5,923 bases of DNA from an uncultured Gammaproteobacteria bacterium (GTDB taxonomy: Bacteria > Pseudomonadota > Gammaproteobacteria > SZUA-140), in contig CALZIG010000178.1 of the NCBI GenBank assembly GCA_945787585.1, forward strand, positions 1 through 5,923, read 5' to 3'. Position 1 is the stretch's first letter. The number at the start of each line of letters is the position of its first letter. Below, piece after piece: positions 1 to 5,506 of this stretch. The notes under the pieces are model-generated. The model was not told the origin of the DNA, made no database searches, and worked only from the letters and a program-made list of their open reading frames with translations. The position numbers were made by a program, and so were the translations under genes.

Positions 1-623
1 AGGTGCTGGGCGAACATGTTTTCGATGAATAGCGCGCCACTCATGAGCGACAGGCTATACAGTAGAAAGCCGAGTCCAATCATCTGAAACAGCAATGTTT
101 CCATCGTCTGCAACGGGGGTAATGTGCGAATGAAACCGCCGGGATGTTTGTTGTGCAGGTGGCGATCCTGAATCGCTAACAGTACTGCTTGAACGGCCGC
201 GATGCTCAGCAGACTATAAGCGAGAATCGAGATCAGGATATGAGCGCCCAGCTGGGTCTTGCCGGCCTCCGTAATATAGTGTTCGGATGGGAACACCAGC
301 ACCAGTGAGATGGCAAGCGCGGCTAATGGCAAAATCACAATGCCGAGGTTTTCAACCGGTTTGGTCAGCGCAGCGGTCAGAAGAATGAGGGCAATCAGCC
401 ACGAGAGCAGTGAGACCGCGTTGAAAAAGCCGAAATTGATCCCCAGTGGAGTGAACATATTGAAGGCGAGTACAGTGGCGTGCAGTGCGATCGCCAGCAG
501 GCCTAATAAAATCAGACGGGTCTTATTGCCGATCGCTATCTTCTTCGTCAGGCGCATCACCAGCAGGACCGCAGTCACCAGATAACAGGCGATAGCCACA
601 AAACTAATTATTATATTGCTCAT
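1..623 (-). CDS. ypjD: YpjD/CcsA-family inner membrane protein (cytochrome c assembly-type), C-terminus cut by window edge
   Basis: Translating the minus strand from ATG at 623-621 gives 207 uninterrupted codons, beginning MSNIIISFVAIACYLV, up to the window edge. The product is very hydrophobic. I count about six likely membrane segments, at residues 3-24, 37-56, 66-86, 93-111, 127-150 and 178-200. It aligns by eye with E. coli YpjD along its length: a His at 48, the FFNAVSLLSW block (67-76), the HILISILAYS block (128-137), the LPPLQTME block (168-175) and the final helix ending near ENMF. The E. coli protein is about 263 residues, so roughly 55-60 are missing here. The family resembles the CcsA/CcmF haem-handling proteins, but the exact role of YpjD is not well established. 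An in-frame TGA at 632-630 makes ATG 623 the first possible start. There is no good Shine-Dalgarno sequence before it. The gene is divergent from the phosphodiesterase and ffh. Confidence 0.88.
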   Translation of the reverse strand, partial: MSNIIISFVAIACYLVTAVLLVMRLTKKIAIGNKTRLILLGLLAIALHATVLAFNMFTPLGINFGFFNAVSLLSWLIALILLTAALTKPVENLGIVILPLAALAISLVLVFPSEHYITEAGKTQLGAHILISILAYSLLSIAAVQAVLLAIQDRHLHNKHPGGFIRTLPPLQTMETLLFQMIGLGFLLYSLSLMSGALFIENMFAQH

Positions 624-643
624 ATGGGTTCAGGGTTTTTCAT
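620..643 (-). other. Possible 7-codon upstream mini-ORF overlapping the ypjD start
   Basis: On the minus strand, ATG at 643-641 opens a reading frame encoding MKNPEPI. Its TGA stop (622-620) overlaps the ypjD start codon as ATGA. Such overlaps can couple translation, and ypjD itself lacks a clear ribosome binding site. However, no Shine-Dalgarno sequence precedes the mini-ORF either, and a frame this short can easily arise by chance. This is inference only. Confidence 0.2.
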
Positions 644-796
644 TAATGCGGAATGATGACATAAGCCATGCCGTCATTGAAGGGGTGTTTTCGGTAAATA
701 TTTAACTTAATAGGTAAATTTTGCTTAAAAGATAAACGAAAATGTCGATAGATATGATAGTGTTGCAAAGTCATAGTGCACCGTTACACGTCATGT

Positions 797-830
797 TAGC
801 ACCTTAATTGTATGGATACATGGGGTGTTA
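797..830. repeat. Nested inverted repeat, possible operator
   Basis: The outer arms TAGCACC (797-803) and GGTGTTA (824-830) pair over 7 positions, with one G-T. Nested inside is a near-perfect dyad, TGTAT-GG-ATACA (809-820). The inner TGTAT/ATACA symmetry resembles operators of some GntR-family repressors. That resemblance is inference; no regulator gene is visible in the window. Confidence 0.4.
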
Positions 831-841
831 TGCGATTTTTC

Positions 842-868
842 TTGTGAAATGGCAGAATGTTTTCACAA
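842..868. repeat. Interrupted palindrome TTGTGAAA-N11-TTTCACAA
   Basis: Two perfect 8-base inverted arms lie at 842-849 and 861-868, with centres 19 bases apart, about two helical turns. This suits a dimeric DNA-binding protein. The half-sites contain TGTGA and TCACA, as in CRP sites, but the gap between them is 15 bases instead of the 6 that CRP requires. A CRP site is therefore not supported. The repeat lies about 95 bases upstream of the phosphodiesterase start and just upstream of its weak promoter candidate. Confidence 0.45.
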
Positions 869-961
869 AATCTATTGAATACATGCCGCGGAAGTCGCTA
901 ACTTTGCGTGGGTTTTTTATCAAGCGTGTTGATGTAAGCGTCGATATTCAGGAAATATAGC

Positions 962-1726
962 ATGAAATTGCGTGTACTGGGCTGTAGCGGTGGCATCGGA
1001 GAGAGCTTGAGGACGACCTCGCTGCTGATTGACGATGATATTTTGATTGATGCCGGTACCGGTATCGGTGAGTTGACGCTCGAAGAGATGGCGAAGATAC
1101 GCCATGTTTTCGTGACGCACTCTCATCTCGATCATATTGCCTGCCTGCCGTTGATGGTCGATAGTATTTTTGATCAGCTCAAACAGCCCATCGTGATCCA
1201 TGCTCAGACGCCCACTATTGACGTACTGAAAAAACATATCTTTAACTGGGCTGTTTGGCCTGATTTCGCCAAATTACCCACCCCTGAAATCCCTGTAATG
1301 GCCTACGACGTGCTTTCCCCGGGTGAAACCTGTGAGATTAACGGGCGTTCACTCGAGATGATCCCGGTCAATCACATTGTGCCAGCCGTCGGATACCGTG
1401 TGGCCTGTGATACCGGTGTGTTTGCCTTTACCGGCGACACCGTGACCAATGACACCTTCTGGGCGGCGCTCAACGCCCATGACAGACTTGACCTGTTGTT
1501 AGTGGAGTCAGCCTTCAGTAATAAGGATCGGGAATTGAGTCTCAAGGCGCGCCACTATTGCCCCTCATTACTGGCAGAAGACCTCGTAAAGCTTAATCAC
1601 TCGCCGGAGATCTTTATCACGCACAACAAGCCCGGCGAAGAGCAGCGGATATTTGATGAATGCCAGGCATTGATGCCGGAGCGTCATCTGAAGCGACTCC
1701 TCGGCAACCAGGTGTTCGAGCTCTAA
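962..1726 (+). CDS. Metallo-beta-lactamase-fold hydrolase, probable class II 3',5'-cyclic-nucleotide phosphodiesterase
   Basis: This 254-residue protein has the metal-binding motif H53-S-H55-L-D57-H58. Further likely metal ligands are H138 (in PVNHIVPAVGY), D159 (in FTGDT) and H221 (in ITHNKPGE), so the full binuclear-metal site of the MBL fold is present. The residues after the motif (HSHLDHIACLPLMVDS) match the class II cyclic-nucleotide phosphodiesterase signature better than the glyoxalase II or RNase Z patterns. The protein looks like bacterial members annotated as 3',5'-cyclic-nucleotide phosphodiesterase, which would hydrolyse cAMP or cGMP to the 5'-monophosphate. There is no signal peptide, so it is probably cytoplasmic. 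ATG 962 is supported by AGGA at 950-953, 8 bases upstream. The gene precedes ffh by 124 bases, and ffh appears to have its own promoter. No cyclase or cyclic-nucleotide-binding protein is encoded in the window. The fold is certain; the substrate is inferred. Confidence 0.85.
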   Translation: MKLRVLGCSGGIGESLRTTSLLIDDDILIDAGTGIGELTLEEMAKIRHVFVTHSHLDHIACLPLMVDSIFDQLKQPIVIHAQTPTIDVLKKHIFNWAVWPDFAKLPTPEIPVMAYDVLSPGETCEINGRSLEMIPVNHIVPAVGYRVACDTGVFAFTGDTVTNDTFWAALNAHDRLDLLLVESAFSNKDRELSLKARHYCPSLLAEDLVKLNHSPEIFITHNKPGEEQRIFDECQALMPERHLKRLLGNQVFEL

Positions 1727-1794
1727 TCCATTCTCTGTTTAGTCTCGGCCTGTTCTGGGCGGCGACTTCATTCTTATCTATGGTCAGTGAAACG

Positions 1795-1821
1795 TGTATC
1801 ATTGGCGGTCTGTAGTAAAAT
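1795..1821 (+). promoter_or_regulatory. Putative sigma-70 promoter for ffh
   Basis: TAAAAT at 1816-1821 matches five of six bases of the -10 consensus and lies 29 bases before the ffh start, which would give a leader of about 22 bases. The -35 side is poor: TGTATC at 1795-1800 is the best candidate, with a short 15-base spacer. The -10 call is reasonable; the -35 call is weak. Confidence 0.4.
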
Positions 1822-1850
1822 CCACCTATTAACGAGTTAGAGAGTTTTCG

Positions 1851-3197
1851 ATGTTTGATGGCTTAAGTGATCGCCTGGGTCGTACCCTTAAAAATGTCCG
1901 TGGTCAGGGGCGGCTGACCGAAGATAATATCAAAGATGCGCTGCGTGAAGTGCGCATGGCACTGCTAGAGGCCGACGTCGCCTTGCCGGTGGTGCGTGAT
2001 TTTATCGCGCGCGTCAAAGCGCGCGCCATTGGTAAAGAGGTGTTGTTGAGCCTGACGCCGGGACAGGCATTCATCAAAGTGGTCAGCGATGAGCTGACGG
2101 CAACCATGGGCGAGGCGTGCGAAGCGCTGAATCTTAGCACGCAGCCACCCGCAGTGATTTTGATGGCGGGTCTGCAAGGGGCGGGTAAAACCACCACTGT
2201 GGCCAAGTTGTCTCGCTGGTTGCAGCAGAAACAGAAAAAGAGCGTGATGGTGGTCAGTGCCGACGTCTACCGCCCCGCAGCGATTGCGCAGTTAGAGGCG
2301 CTGGCGGGTGAGGTGGGTGCGACATTTTTCCCCAGTGACGTGTCACAAAAACCGGTCAAGATCGCCAAAGCGGCCATCAAACAGGCTAAAAAACAGTTCA
2401 TTGATGTGGTCATCATTGATACCGCAGGGCGTCTGCATATCGACCAGGACATGATGGCTGAGATCAAAGAAGTGCATGCGGCGGTTGAGCCGATCGAGAC
2501 ACTATTTGTGGTCGATAGCATGACCGGGCAGGACGCTGCGAATACCGCCAAGGCCTTCAATGATGCGCTGCCGCTGACCGGCGTGGTGTTGACCAAGACC
2601 GATGGTGATGCCCGTGGTGGTGCGGCGCTGTCGATTCGCCAGATCACCGGCAAGCCGATCAAATTTCTCGGCGTCGGTGAGAAAAATGAGGCGTTAGAGC
2701 TATTTCACCCGGACCGTGTGGCATCGCGCATCCTTGGCATGGGCGATGTGCTGACGCTGGTTGAAGAGGCCGAAGGCAAAATAGATCGCGACAAGGCGGA
2801 GAAATTCGCTAAAAAGATGAAGCAGGGGAAGGGCTTTGACTTGGCGGATTATCGCGATCAGTTGCAACAGATGAAGGGGATGGGAGGCGTCGCCGGGCTG
2901 ATGGACAAGATCCCGGGGCTTTCCAATATCCCGCAGGAGGCCAAAGGGCAGCTCAATGATAAGCAGTTTGATAGCGTCGAAGCGATGATTAACTCGATGA
3001 CGCCGTATGAAAGAAGTCACCCCGATATTATTAAAGCCTCGCGTAAACGCCGTATTGCGGCGGGTTCCGGGGTGCAGGTGCAGGATCTCAATCGTATGCT
3101 GAAACAGTTTACGCAGATGCAGAAGATGATGAAGAAAATGTCCAAAGGCGGTATGGGCAAGATGATGCGAGGCCTCAAAGGACAGCTTCCTTTTTAA
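1851..3197 (+). CDS. ffh: Signal recognition particle protein Ffh (SRP54 homologue)
   Basis: This 448-residue protein is full length (E. coli Ffh is 453). Ffh binds 4.5S RNA and the signal sequences of nascent chains, and delivers ribosomes to FtsY at the inner membrane in a GTP-dependent cycle. The N domain spans about residues 1-90. The G domain has the P-loop GLQGAGKTTT (107-116), DTAGR (190-194), the guanine-specificity motif TKTD (248-251) followed by DARGG (253-257), and the GVGE closing motif (274-277). The methionine-rich M domain starts at about residue 325. It carries the RNA-binding helix with SRKRRIAAGSG (397-407) and a Met-rich C-terminal tail ending at residue 448. All key residues look intact. 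The start follows a weak AGAG (1841-1844). No convincing intrinsic terminator follows the gene. A 205-base gap separates it from rpsP. Confidence 0.98.
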   Translation: MFDGLSDRLGRTLKNVRGQGRLTEDNIKDALREVRMALLEADVALPVVRDFIARVKARAIGKEVLLSLTPGQAFIKVVSDELTATMGEACEALNLSTQPPAVILMAGLQGAGKTTTVAKLSRWLQQKQKKSVMVVSADVYRPAAIAQLEALAGEVGATFFPSDVSQKPVKIAKAAIKQAKKQFIDVVIIDTAGRLHIDQDMMAEIKEVHAAVEPIETLFVVDSMTGQDAANTAKAFNDALPLTGVVLTKTDGDARGGAALSIRQITGKPIKFLGVGEKNEALELFHPDRVASRILGMGDVLTLVEEAEGKIDRDKAEKFAKKMKQGKGFDLADYRDQLQQMKGMGGVAGLMDKIPGLSNIPQEAKGQLNDKQFDSVEAMINSMTPYERSHPDIIKASRKRRIAAGSGVQVQDLNRMLKQFTQMQKMMKKMSKGGMGKMMRGLKGQLPF

Positions 3198-3298
3198 TCA
3201 AATCAGCGAGTTGTGGTTTTTTTAGGCCGTATTACCCAATTTACGACACGCCCTGCGAGTGGTGATGAGTGTAAATCCCCTTTAAAATGAAATTAGGC

Positions 3299-3327
3299 TT
3301 TCTTAAGTGCGTGCTTTCACGTAAAAT
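3299..3327 (+). promoter_or_regulatory. Putative promoter of the rpsP-rimM-trmD-rplS operon
   Basis: TAAAAT at 3322-3327 is a good -10 hexamer. The -35 region is poor: TTCTTA or TTTCTT begins at about 3299-3300, with a 16-17-base spacer. Transcription would start near 3334 and give a leader of about 69 bases that includes the hairpin at 3344-3362. A second TAAAAT at 3283-3288, with TGGTGA at 3260-3265, is an alternative or additional promoter. Confidence 0.4.
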
Positions 3328-3343
3328 GTCGTCCTTTTCCGCC

Positions 3344-3362
3344 TCCGAGTAAAGTACTTGGG
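3344..3362 (+). promoter_or_regulatory. Hairpin in the rpsP 5' leader
   Basis: TCCGAGTA (3344-3351) pairs with TACTTGGG (3355-3362) around an AAG triloop. This gives 8 base pairs, including two G-U pairs in the RNA. No U-tract follows, so it is not a standard terminator. It falls about ten bases into the leader if transcription starts near 3334, which would suit a 5' stabilising stem or a protein-binding leader element. The function is inferred. Confidence 0.45.
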
Positions 3363-3384
3363 CGCACATATTTGAGACAGAACA

Positions 3385-3410
3385 AGAGGAAATAAGTTAC
3401 TTATGGTAAC
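3385..3410 (+). promoter_or_regulatory. rpsP ribosome binding site with start codon in a small hairpin loop
   Basis: AGAGGA at 3385-3390 is a good Shine-Dalgarno sequence but lies 12 bases from ATG 3403, which is longer than usual. GTTAC (3396-3400) and GTAAC (3406-3410) can pair to place the start codon in a five-base loop, which would shorten the effective spacing. The stem is only 5 base pairs, so it may form only transiently. Confidence 0.4.
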
Positions 3411-3648
3411 GATACGTTTAGCACGCGGTGGCGCCAAGAAGCGTCCTTTCTACCACATTGTGGTAGCCGATAGCCGTAGAGCCCGCGACGGTCGTTTCAT
3501 TGAGCGTCTGGGATTCTTTAATCCAGTGGCTCAGGGAAATGAAGAGAAATTGAGACTCGACAATGAGCGCTTGAACTACTGGGTATCTCAGGGTGCACAG
3601 CCATCTGAGCGAGTTGCCAAGCTGGTTAAATCGCAGGAAGCAGCCTAA
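3403..3648 (+). CDS. rpsP: Small ribosomal subunit protein bS16
   Basis: This is a complete 81-residue protein (E. coli S16 is 82). It begins [20 protein letters not shown] and continues with the conserved [20 protein letters not shown] block (residues 22-41), which is nearly identical across bacteria. bS16 binds 16S rRNA early in 30S assembly. The N-terminal half is basic and strongly conserved; the C-terminal tail, ending SQEAA, is short and variable, as is usual. It is the first gene of the four-gene trmD operon, which carries a ribosomal protein, an assembly factor, a tRNA methyltransferase and a second ribosomal protein. The gap to rimM is 18 bases. Confidence 0.98.
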   Translation: MVTIRLARGGAKKRPFYHIVVADSRRARDGRFIERLGFFNPVAQGNEEKLRLDNERLNYWVSQGAQPSERVAKLVKSQEAA

Positions 3649-3656
3649 CAATAGGT

Positions 3657-3687
3657 AGCCCCTGATATGAGTGATCGATCAGCGGTT
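3657..3687 (+). promoter_or_regulatory. Hairpin enclosing the rimM start codon
   Basis: AGCC (3657-3660) and CTGAT (3662-3666) pair with ATCAG (3678-3682) and GGTT (3684-3687), with one C-C mismatch. That makes nine base pairs including one G-U. ATG 3667-3669 lies at the 5' edge of the 11-base loop, and the weak Shine-Dalgarno AGG (3653-3655) abuts the stem. This would limit rimM translation relative to rpsP. In E. coli, mRNA folding at the start of this gene is known to hold down its expression; that this particular stem does so is inference. Confidence 0.5.
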
Positions 3688-4176
3688 TTGGTCGGCCGTA
3701 TTTCAGGTATTTATGGCGTACGTGGTTGGGTGAAGGTCTTTTCCTATACGCAACCACGGGAAAACATCCTCGGCTATCTGCCGTGGCAGGTGGGTTCTGA
3801 TGAAGGTGGCTGGCGCACCATGAAGGTGGTGGATGGCCGCCCGCAAGGCAAGGGCATCGTTGCGCATCTCGAAGGGTATGATGATCGTGATGTGGTGAGA
3901 TCGTTGATTGGGCTGGATATTAAGGTCAGTCGTGATCAGCTGCCGCCAGCATCGGAATCTGAGTATTATTGGTCAGACTTGGTCGGATTACAGGTAGAGA
4001 CGGTGGAAGGTGTATCGTTCGGCAAGATTGATCACCTGTTTGATACCGGCGCTAATGATGTAGTGGTGGTGCAGGGCGATCGAGAGCGTTTAATCCCGTT
4101 TATACGAGGTGATGTGATTGTCGACATCGATCTTGAAAAAGGGTTGATGTTGGTCGATTGGGACCCGGAGTTTTAA
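3667..4176 (+). CDS. rimM: Ribosome maturation factor RimM
   Basis: This 169-residue protein is slightly shorter than E. coli RimM (182). RimM binds ribosomal protein uS19 and helps mature the 30S head and process 16S rRNA. The N-terminal beta-barrel domain starts with [16 protein letters not shown] (residues 9-24), containing the conserved G-x-x-G-x-x-G spacing. The C-terminal PRC-barrel domain begins near [11 protein letters not shown] (about 100-110). It includes TGANDVVVV (127-135) and the conserved IPF near residue 143. The start ATG has only AGG (3653-3655) as a Shine-Dalgarno, 11 bases away, and lies in a predicted hairpin. This is consistent with low expression of an assembly factor needed in smaller amounts than the ribosomal proteins around it. 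The stop is 2 bases before the trmD start. Confidence 0.97.
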   Translation: MSDRSAVLVGRISGIYGVRGWVKVFSYTQPRENILGYLPWQVGSDEGGWRTMKVVDGRPQGKGIVAHLEGYDDRDVVRSLIGLDIKVSRDQLPPASESEYYWSDLVGLQVETVEGVSFGKIDHLFDTGANDVVVVQGDRERLIPFIRGDVIVDIDLEKGLMLVDWDPEF

Positions 4177-4178
4177 CG

Positions 4179-4940
4179 GTGAGAATTGATGTAGTCTCGC
4201 TGTTTCCGCATATGTTTGATGCGTTGAGACAGGATGGGATTACCGGCAGGGCGATAGAGCGTGGGTTGTTACAGTTGGAAGTGACCAACCCGCGCGATTT
4301 CACCACTGACCGCCATCAGACCGTGGATGATCGCCCTTATGGTGGCGGCCCCGGCATGGTGATGATGTTACCGCCGCTGCGTGATGCGATTAATGCAGCA
4401 CGTGAAGCGCAAGCGGCTCATAAGAGCGGGCTGGCGGGTGAGAGTAAAGTGATCTATATGTCGCCACAGGGGCGACGACTGGATCAGCGGATGGCGACTG
4501 AATTGTCGCAGGCGTCCAATCTGATTTTGGTCGCCGGGCGTTATGAAGGGATTGATGAGCGCCTGATGGAGTCACAGATCGATGAAGAGATCTCGATCGG
4601 TGATTATGTGTTGAGTGGCGGTGAACTGGCGGCCATGGTGGTGATTGATGTGGTAACGCGTCTATTACCGGGCGCGCTGGGGCATGAGGACTCGGCGGAG
4701 CAGGATTCGTTTGTGGCAGGATTGCTCGATTGTCCGCACTATACGCGCCCAGAAGTGGTGGATGACAAGGCAGTGCCCGCGGTGCTGCTAAGTGGCAACC
4801 ATCAGGCGATTGCTCGCTGGCGACAGCAGCAGGCACTGGGCAGAACATGGTTACGGCGTCCGGATTTACTTGAGGGCGTGACATTGAATGACGAACAACA
4901 GCAGTTGCTGGATGCGTTTATCCAGCAGCATGAAAAATAG
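4179..4940 (+). CDS. trmD: tRNA (guanine-N1-)-methyltransferase TrmD
   Basis: TrmD transfers a methyl group from S-adenosylmethionine to N1 of G37 in tRNAs, which prevents +1 frameshifting. I place the start at GTG 4179, giving 253 residues (E. coli has 255). It aligns with the family N-terminus ([10 protein letters not shown]) and follows CGGAG at 4166-4170 by 8 bases. An upstream TTG at 4158 would add seven residues that other TrmD proteins lack. Motifs are [11 protein letters not shown] (50-60), the SPQGR loop (95-99), GRYEGIDER (120-128) and the trefoil-knot segment [12 protein letters not shown] (139-150). R161 and D176 correspond to the catalytic Arg and Asp known in the family. [12 protein letters not shown] (182-193) and GRTWLRRP (221-228) are also intact. 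A short insertion (about residues 79-87) lengthens one loop relative to E. coli. The two-base gap after rimM suggests translational coupling. Confidence 0.98.
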   Translation: MRIDVVSLFPHMFDALRQDGITGRAIERGLLQLEVTNPRDFTTDRHQTVDDRPYGGGPGMVMMLPPLRDAINAAREAQAAHKSGLAGESKVIYMSPQGRRLDQRMATELSQASNLILVAGRYEGIDERLMESQIDEEISIGDYVLSGGELAAMVVIDVVTRLLPGALGHEDSAEQDSFVAGLLDCPHYTRPEVVDDKAVPAVLLSGNHQAIARWRQQQALGRTWLRRPDLLEGVTLNDEQQQLLDAFIQQHEK

Positions 4941-4975
4941 CAGTAGAATTAAATTAAACACACATTGGTGATAGC

Positions 4976-4990
4976 AGGAGTAAGACCGTG
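4976..4990 (+). promoter_or_regulatory. rplS ribosome binding site deciding a GTG start
   Basis: AGGAG at 4976-4980 lies 7 bases before GTG 4988. This is the best-placed Shine-Dalgarno in the operon, and an AT-rich stretch (4946-4962) lies upstream of it. Both features fit higher translation of bL19 than of TrmD. Confidence 0.7.
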
Positions 4991-5335
4991 AGCAACATCA
5001 TTAAACAGATCGAAGAAGAACAGATGGGCCGTGAAGTGCCACCGTTTGCACCGGGTGACACCATTGAAGTGAAAGTCCGCGTAAAAGAGGGCGAGCGTGA
5101 GCGTCTGCAGGCATTTGCTGGCGTGGTGATTGCCAAGCGTAATCGTGGCCTCAACTCATCATTCACTGTACGTAAAATCTCTTACGGCGAAGGGGTTGAG
5201 CGTGTCTTTCAGACTTATAGCCCGAATGTACAGGAGATCACCGTGGTTCGTCGTGGTGACGTAAGACGTGCCAAGCTTTACTACCTGCGTAACCTGCGTG
5301 GTAAGGCTGCCCGTATTAAAGAAAAACTGAAATAA
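4988..5335 (+). CDS. rplS: Large ribosomal subunit protein bL19
   Basis: This is a complete 115-residue protein, the same length as E. coli L19. It begins [13 protein letters not shown] and carries the conserved [20 protein letters not shown] block (residues 22-41), then FTVRKIS and [13 protein letters not shown], and ends in the basic [21 protein letters not shown] region. bL19 sits at the 30S-50S interface of the ribosome. It starts at GTG, chosen because of the AGGAG 7 bases upstream and because the protein then aligns with the family from residue 1. It is the last gene of the operon, 47 bases after trmD, and is followed by a strong terminator. Confidence 0.98.
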   Translation: MSNIIKQIEEEQMGREVPPFAPGDTIEVKVRVKEGERERLQAFAGVVIAKRNRGLNSSFTVRKISYGEGVERVFQTYSPNVQEITVVRRGDVRRAKLYYLRNLRGKAARIKEKLK

Positions 5336-5381
5336 GTGACTGTTGCCTCGCATTACTTAGCGAGATTTCAGGGGTTGATAT

Positions 5382-5416
5382 AAAAAGGCTGGTGACGTTT
5401 GTCACTGGCCTTTTTT
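5382..5416 (+). terminator. Rho-independent terminator of the trmD operon
   Basis: GGCTGGTGAC (5387-5396) pairs with GTCACTGGCC (5401-5410) around a GTTT loop, with two G-U pairs. Five A residues upstream pair with the T-tract (5411-5416). The stem plus a run of six T is a textbook intrinsic terminator 46 bases after rplS. The A-tract on the left means it could also work on the minus strand. A smaller hairpin without a U-tract (CTCGC 5347-5351 with GCGAG 5360-5364) lies just before it. Confidence 0.93.
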
Positions 5417-5425
5417 ATGGGGCGA

Positions 5426-5454
5426 TTCTAACCACTCAAAAATTAACGCATAAT
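5426..5454 (+). promoter_or_regulatory. Putative xerD promoter
   Basis: CATAAT at 5449-5454 matches five of six bases of the -10 consensus. TTCTAA at 5426-5431 is a weak -35 (three of six), with an ideal 17-base spacer. The site lies between the operon terminator and xerD, where a new promoter is expected. Confidence 0.4.
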
Positions 5455-5478
5455 CAGTATTGAGTGAATCGAAGTGGT
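5431..5478. repeat. Inverted repeat around the putative xerD promoter
   Basis: CACTCAA (5433-5439) is inverted as TTGAGTG (5460-5466) across 20 bases, and the -10 candidate lies between the arms. The overlapping ACCACT (5431-5436) has a second inverted partner, AGTGGT (5473-5478). The arms could be an operator, or alternative RNA stems if transcription starts further upstream. No regulator is identified. Confidence 0.35.
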
Positions 5479-5506
5479 GTATGAATGATGGTAAACGATC
5501 AGTCCC

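Larger units (their letters stand above)
624..961. other. Intergenic region between divergent ypjD and the phosphodiesterase gene
   Basis: This 338-base, AT-rich stretch holds no open frame that looks like a gene. It must contain the promoters of both divergent genes, but no strong sigma-70 site stands out. A weak candidate for ypjD on the minus strand has TTAAGC and TTAAAT hexamers 17 bases apart, at about 728-700. A weak candidate for the phosphodiesterase has TTGAAT at 875-880 and TAACTT at 899-904, with an 18-base spacer. Two inverted repeats (797-830 and 842-868, listed separately) are the clearest structure. Confidence 0.5.

Noticed and set aside
310..585. Open frame of 91 codons on the plus strand
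   Set aside because: It is antisense to the ypjD coding region, which has clear family similarity; the plus-strand protein shows no recognisable features.
842..868. CRP binding site
   Set aside because: TGTGA and TCACA are separated by 15 bases, not the 6 needed for CRP.
3198..3230. Terminator after ffh at the T-run near 3217-3223
   Set aside because: The T-run is present but no convincing GC-rich stem precedes it.
3206..3266. Imperfect direct repeat GCGAGTTGTGGT / GCGAGTGGTGAT after ffh
   Set aside because: There are only two copies with 10 of 12 matches, and nothing else suggests an iteron or attachment site.
4158..4178. TTG start giving a TrmD seven residues longer
   Set aside because: The added residues have no match to the TrmD N-terminus, the extension overlaps rimM, and GTG 4179 has a well-spaced CGGAG.
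4390..4884. 164-codon open frame on the minus strand
   Set aside because: It is antisense to trmD and its Pro/Ser/His-rich composition is typical of a shadow frame; trmD is intact and strongly conserved.
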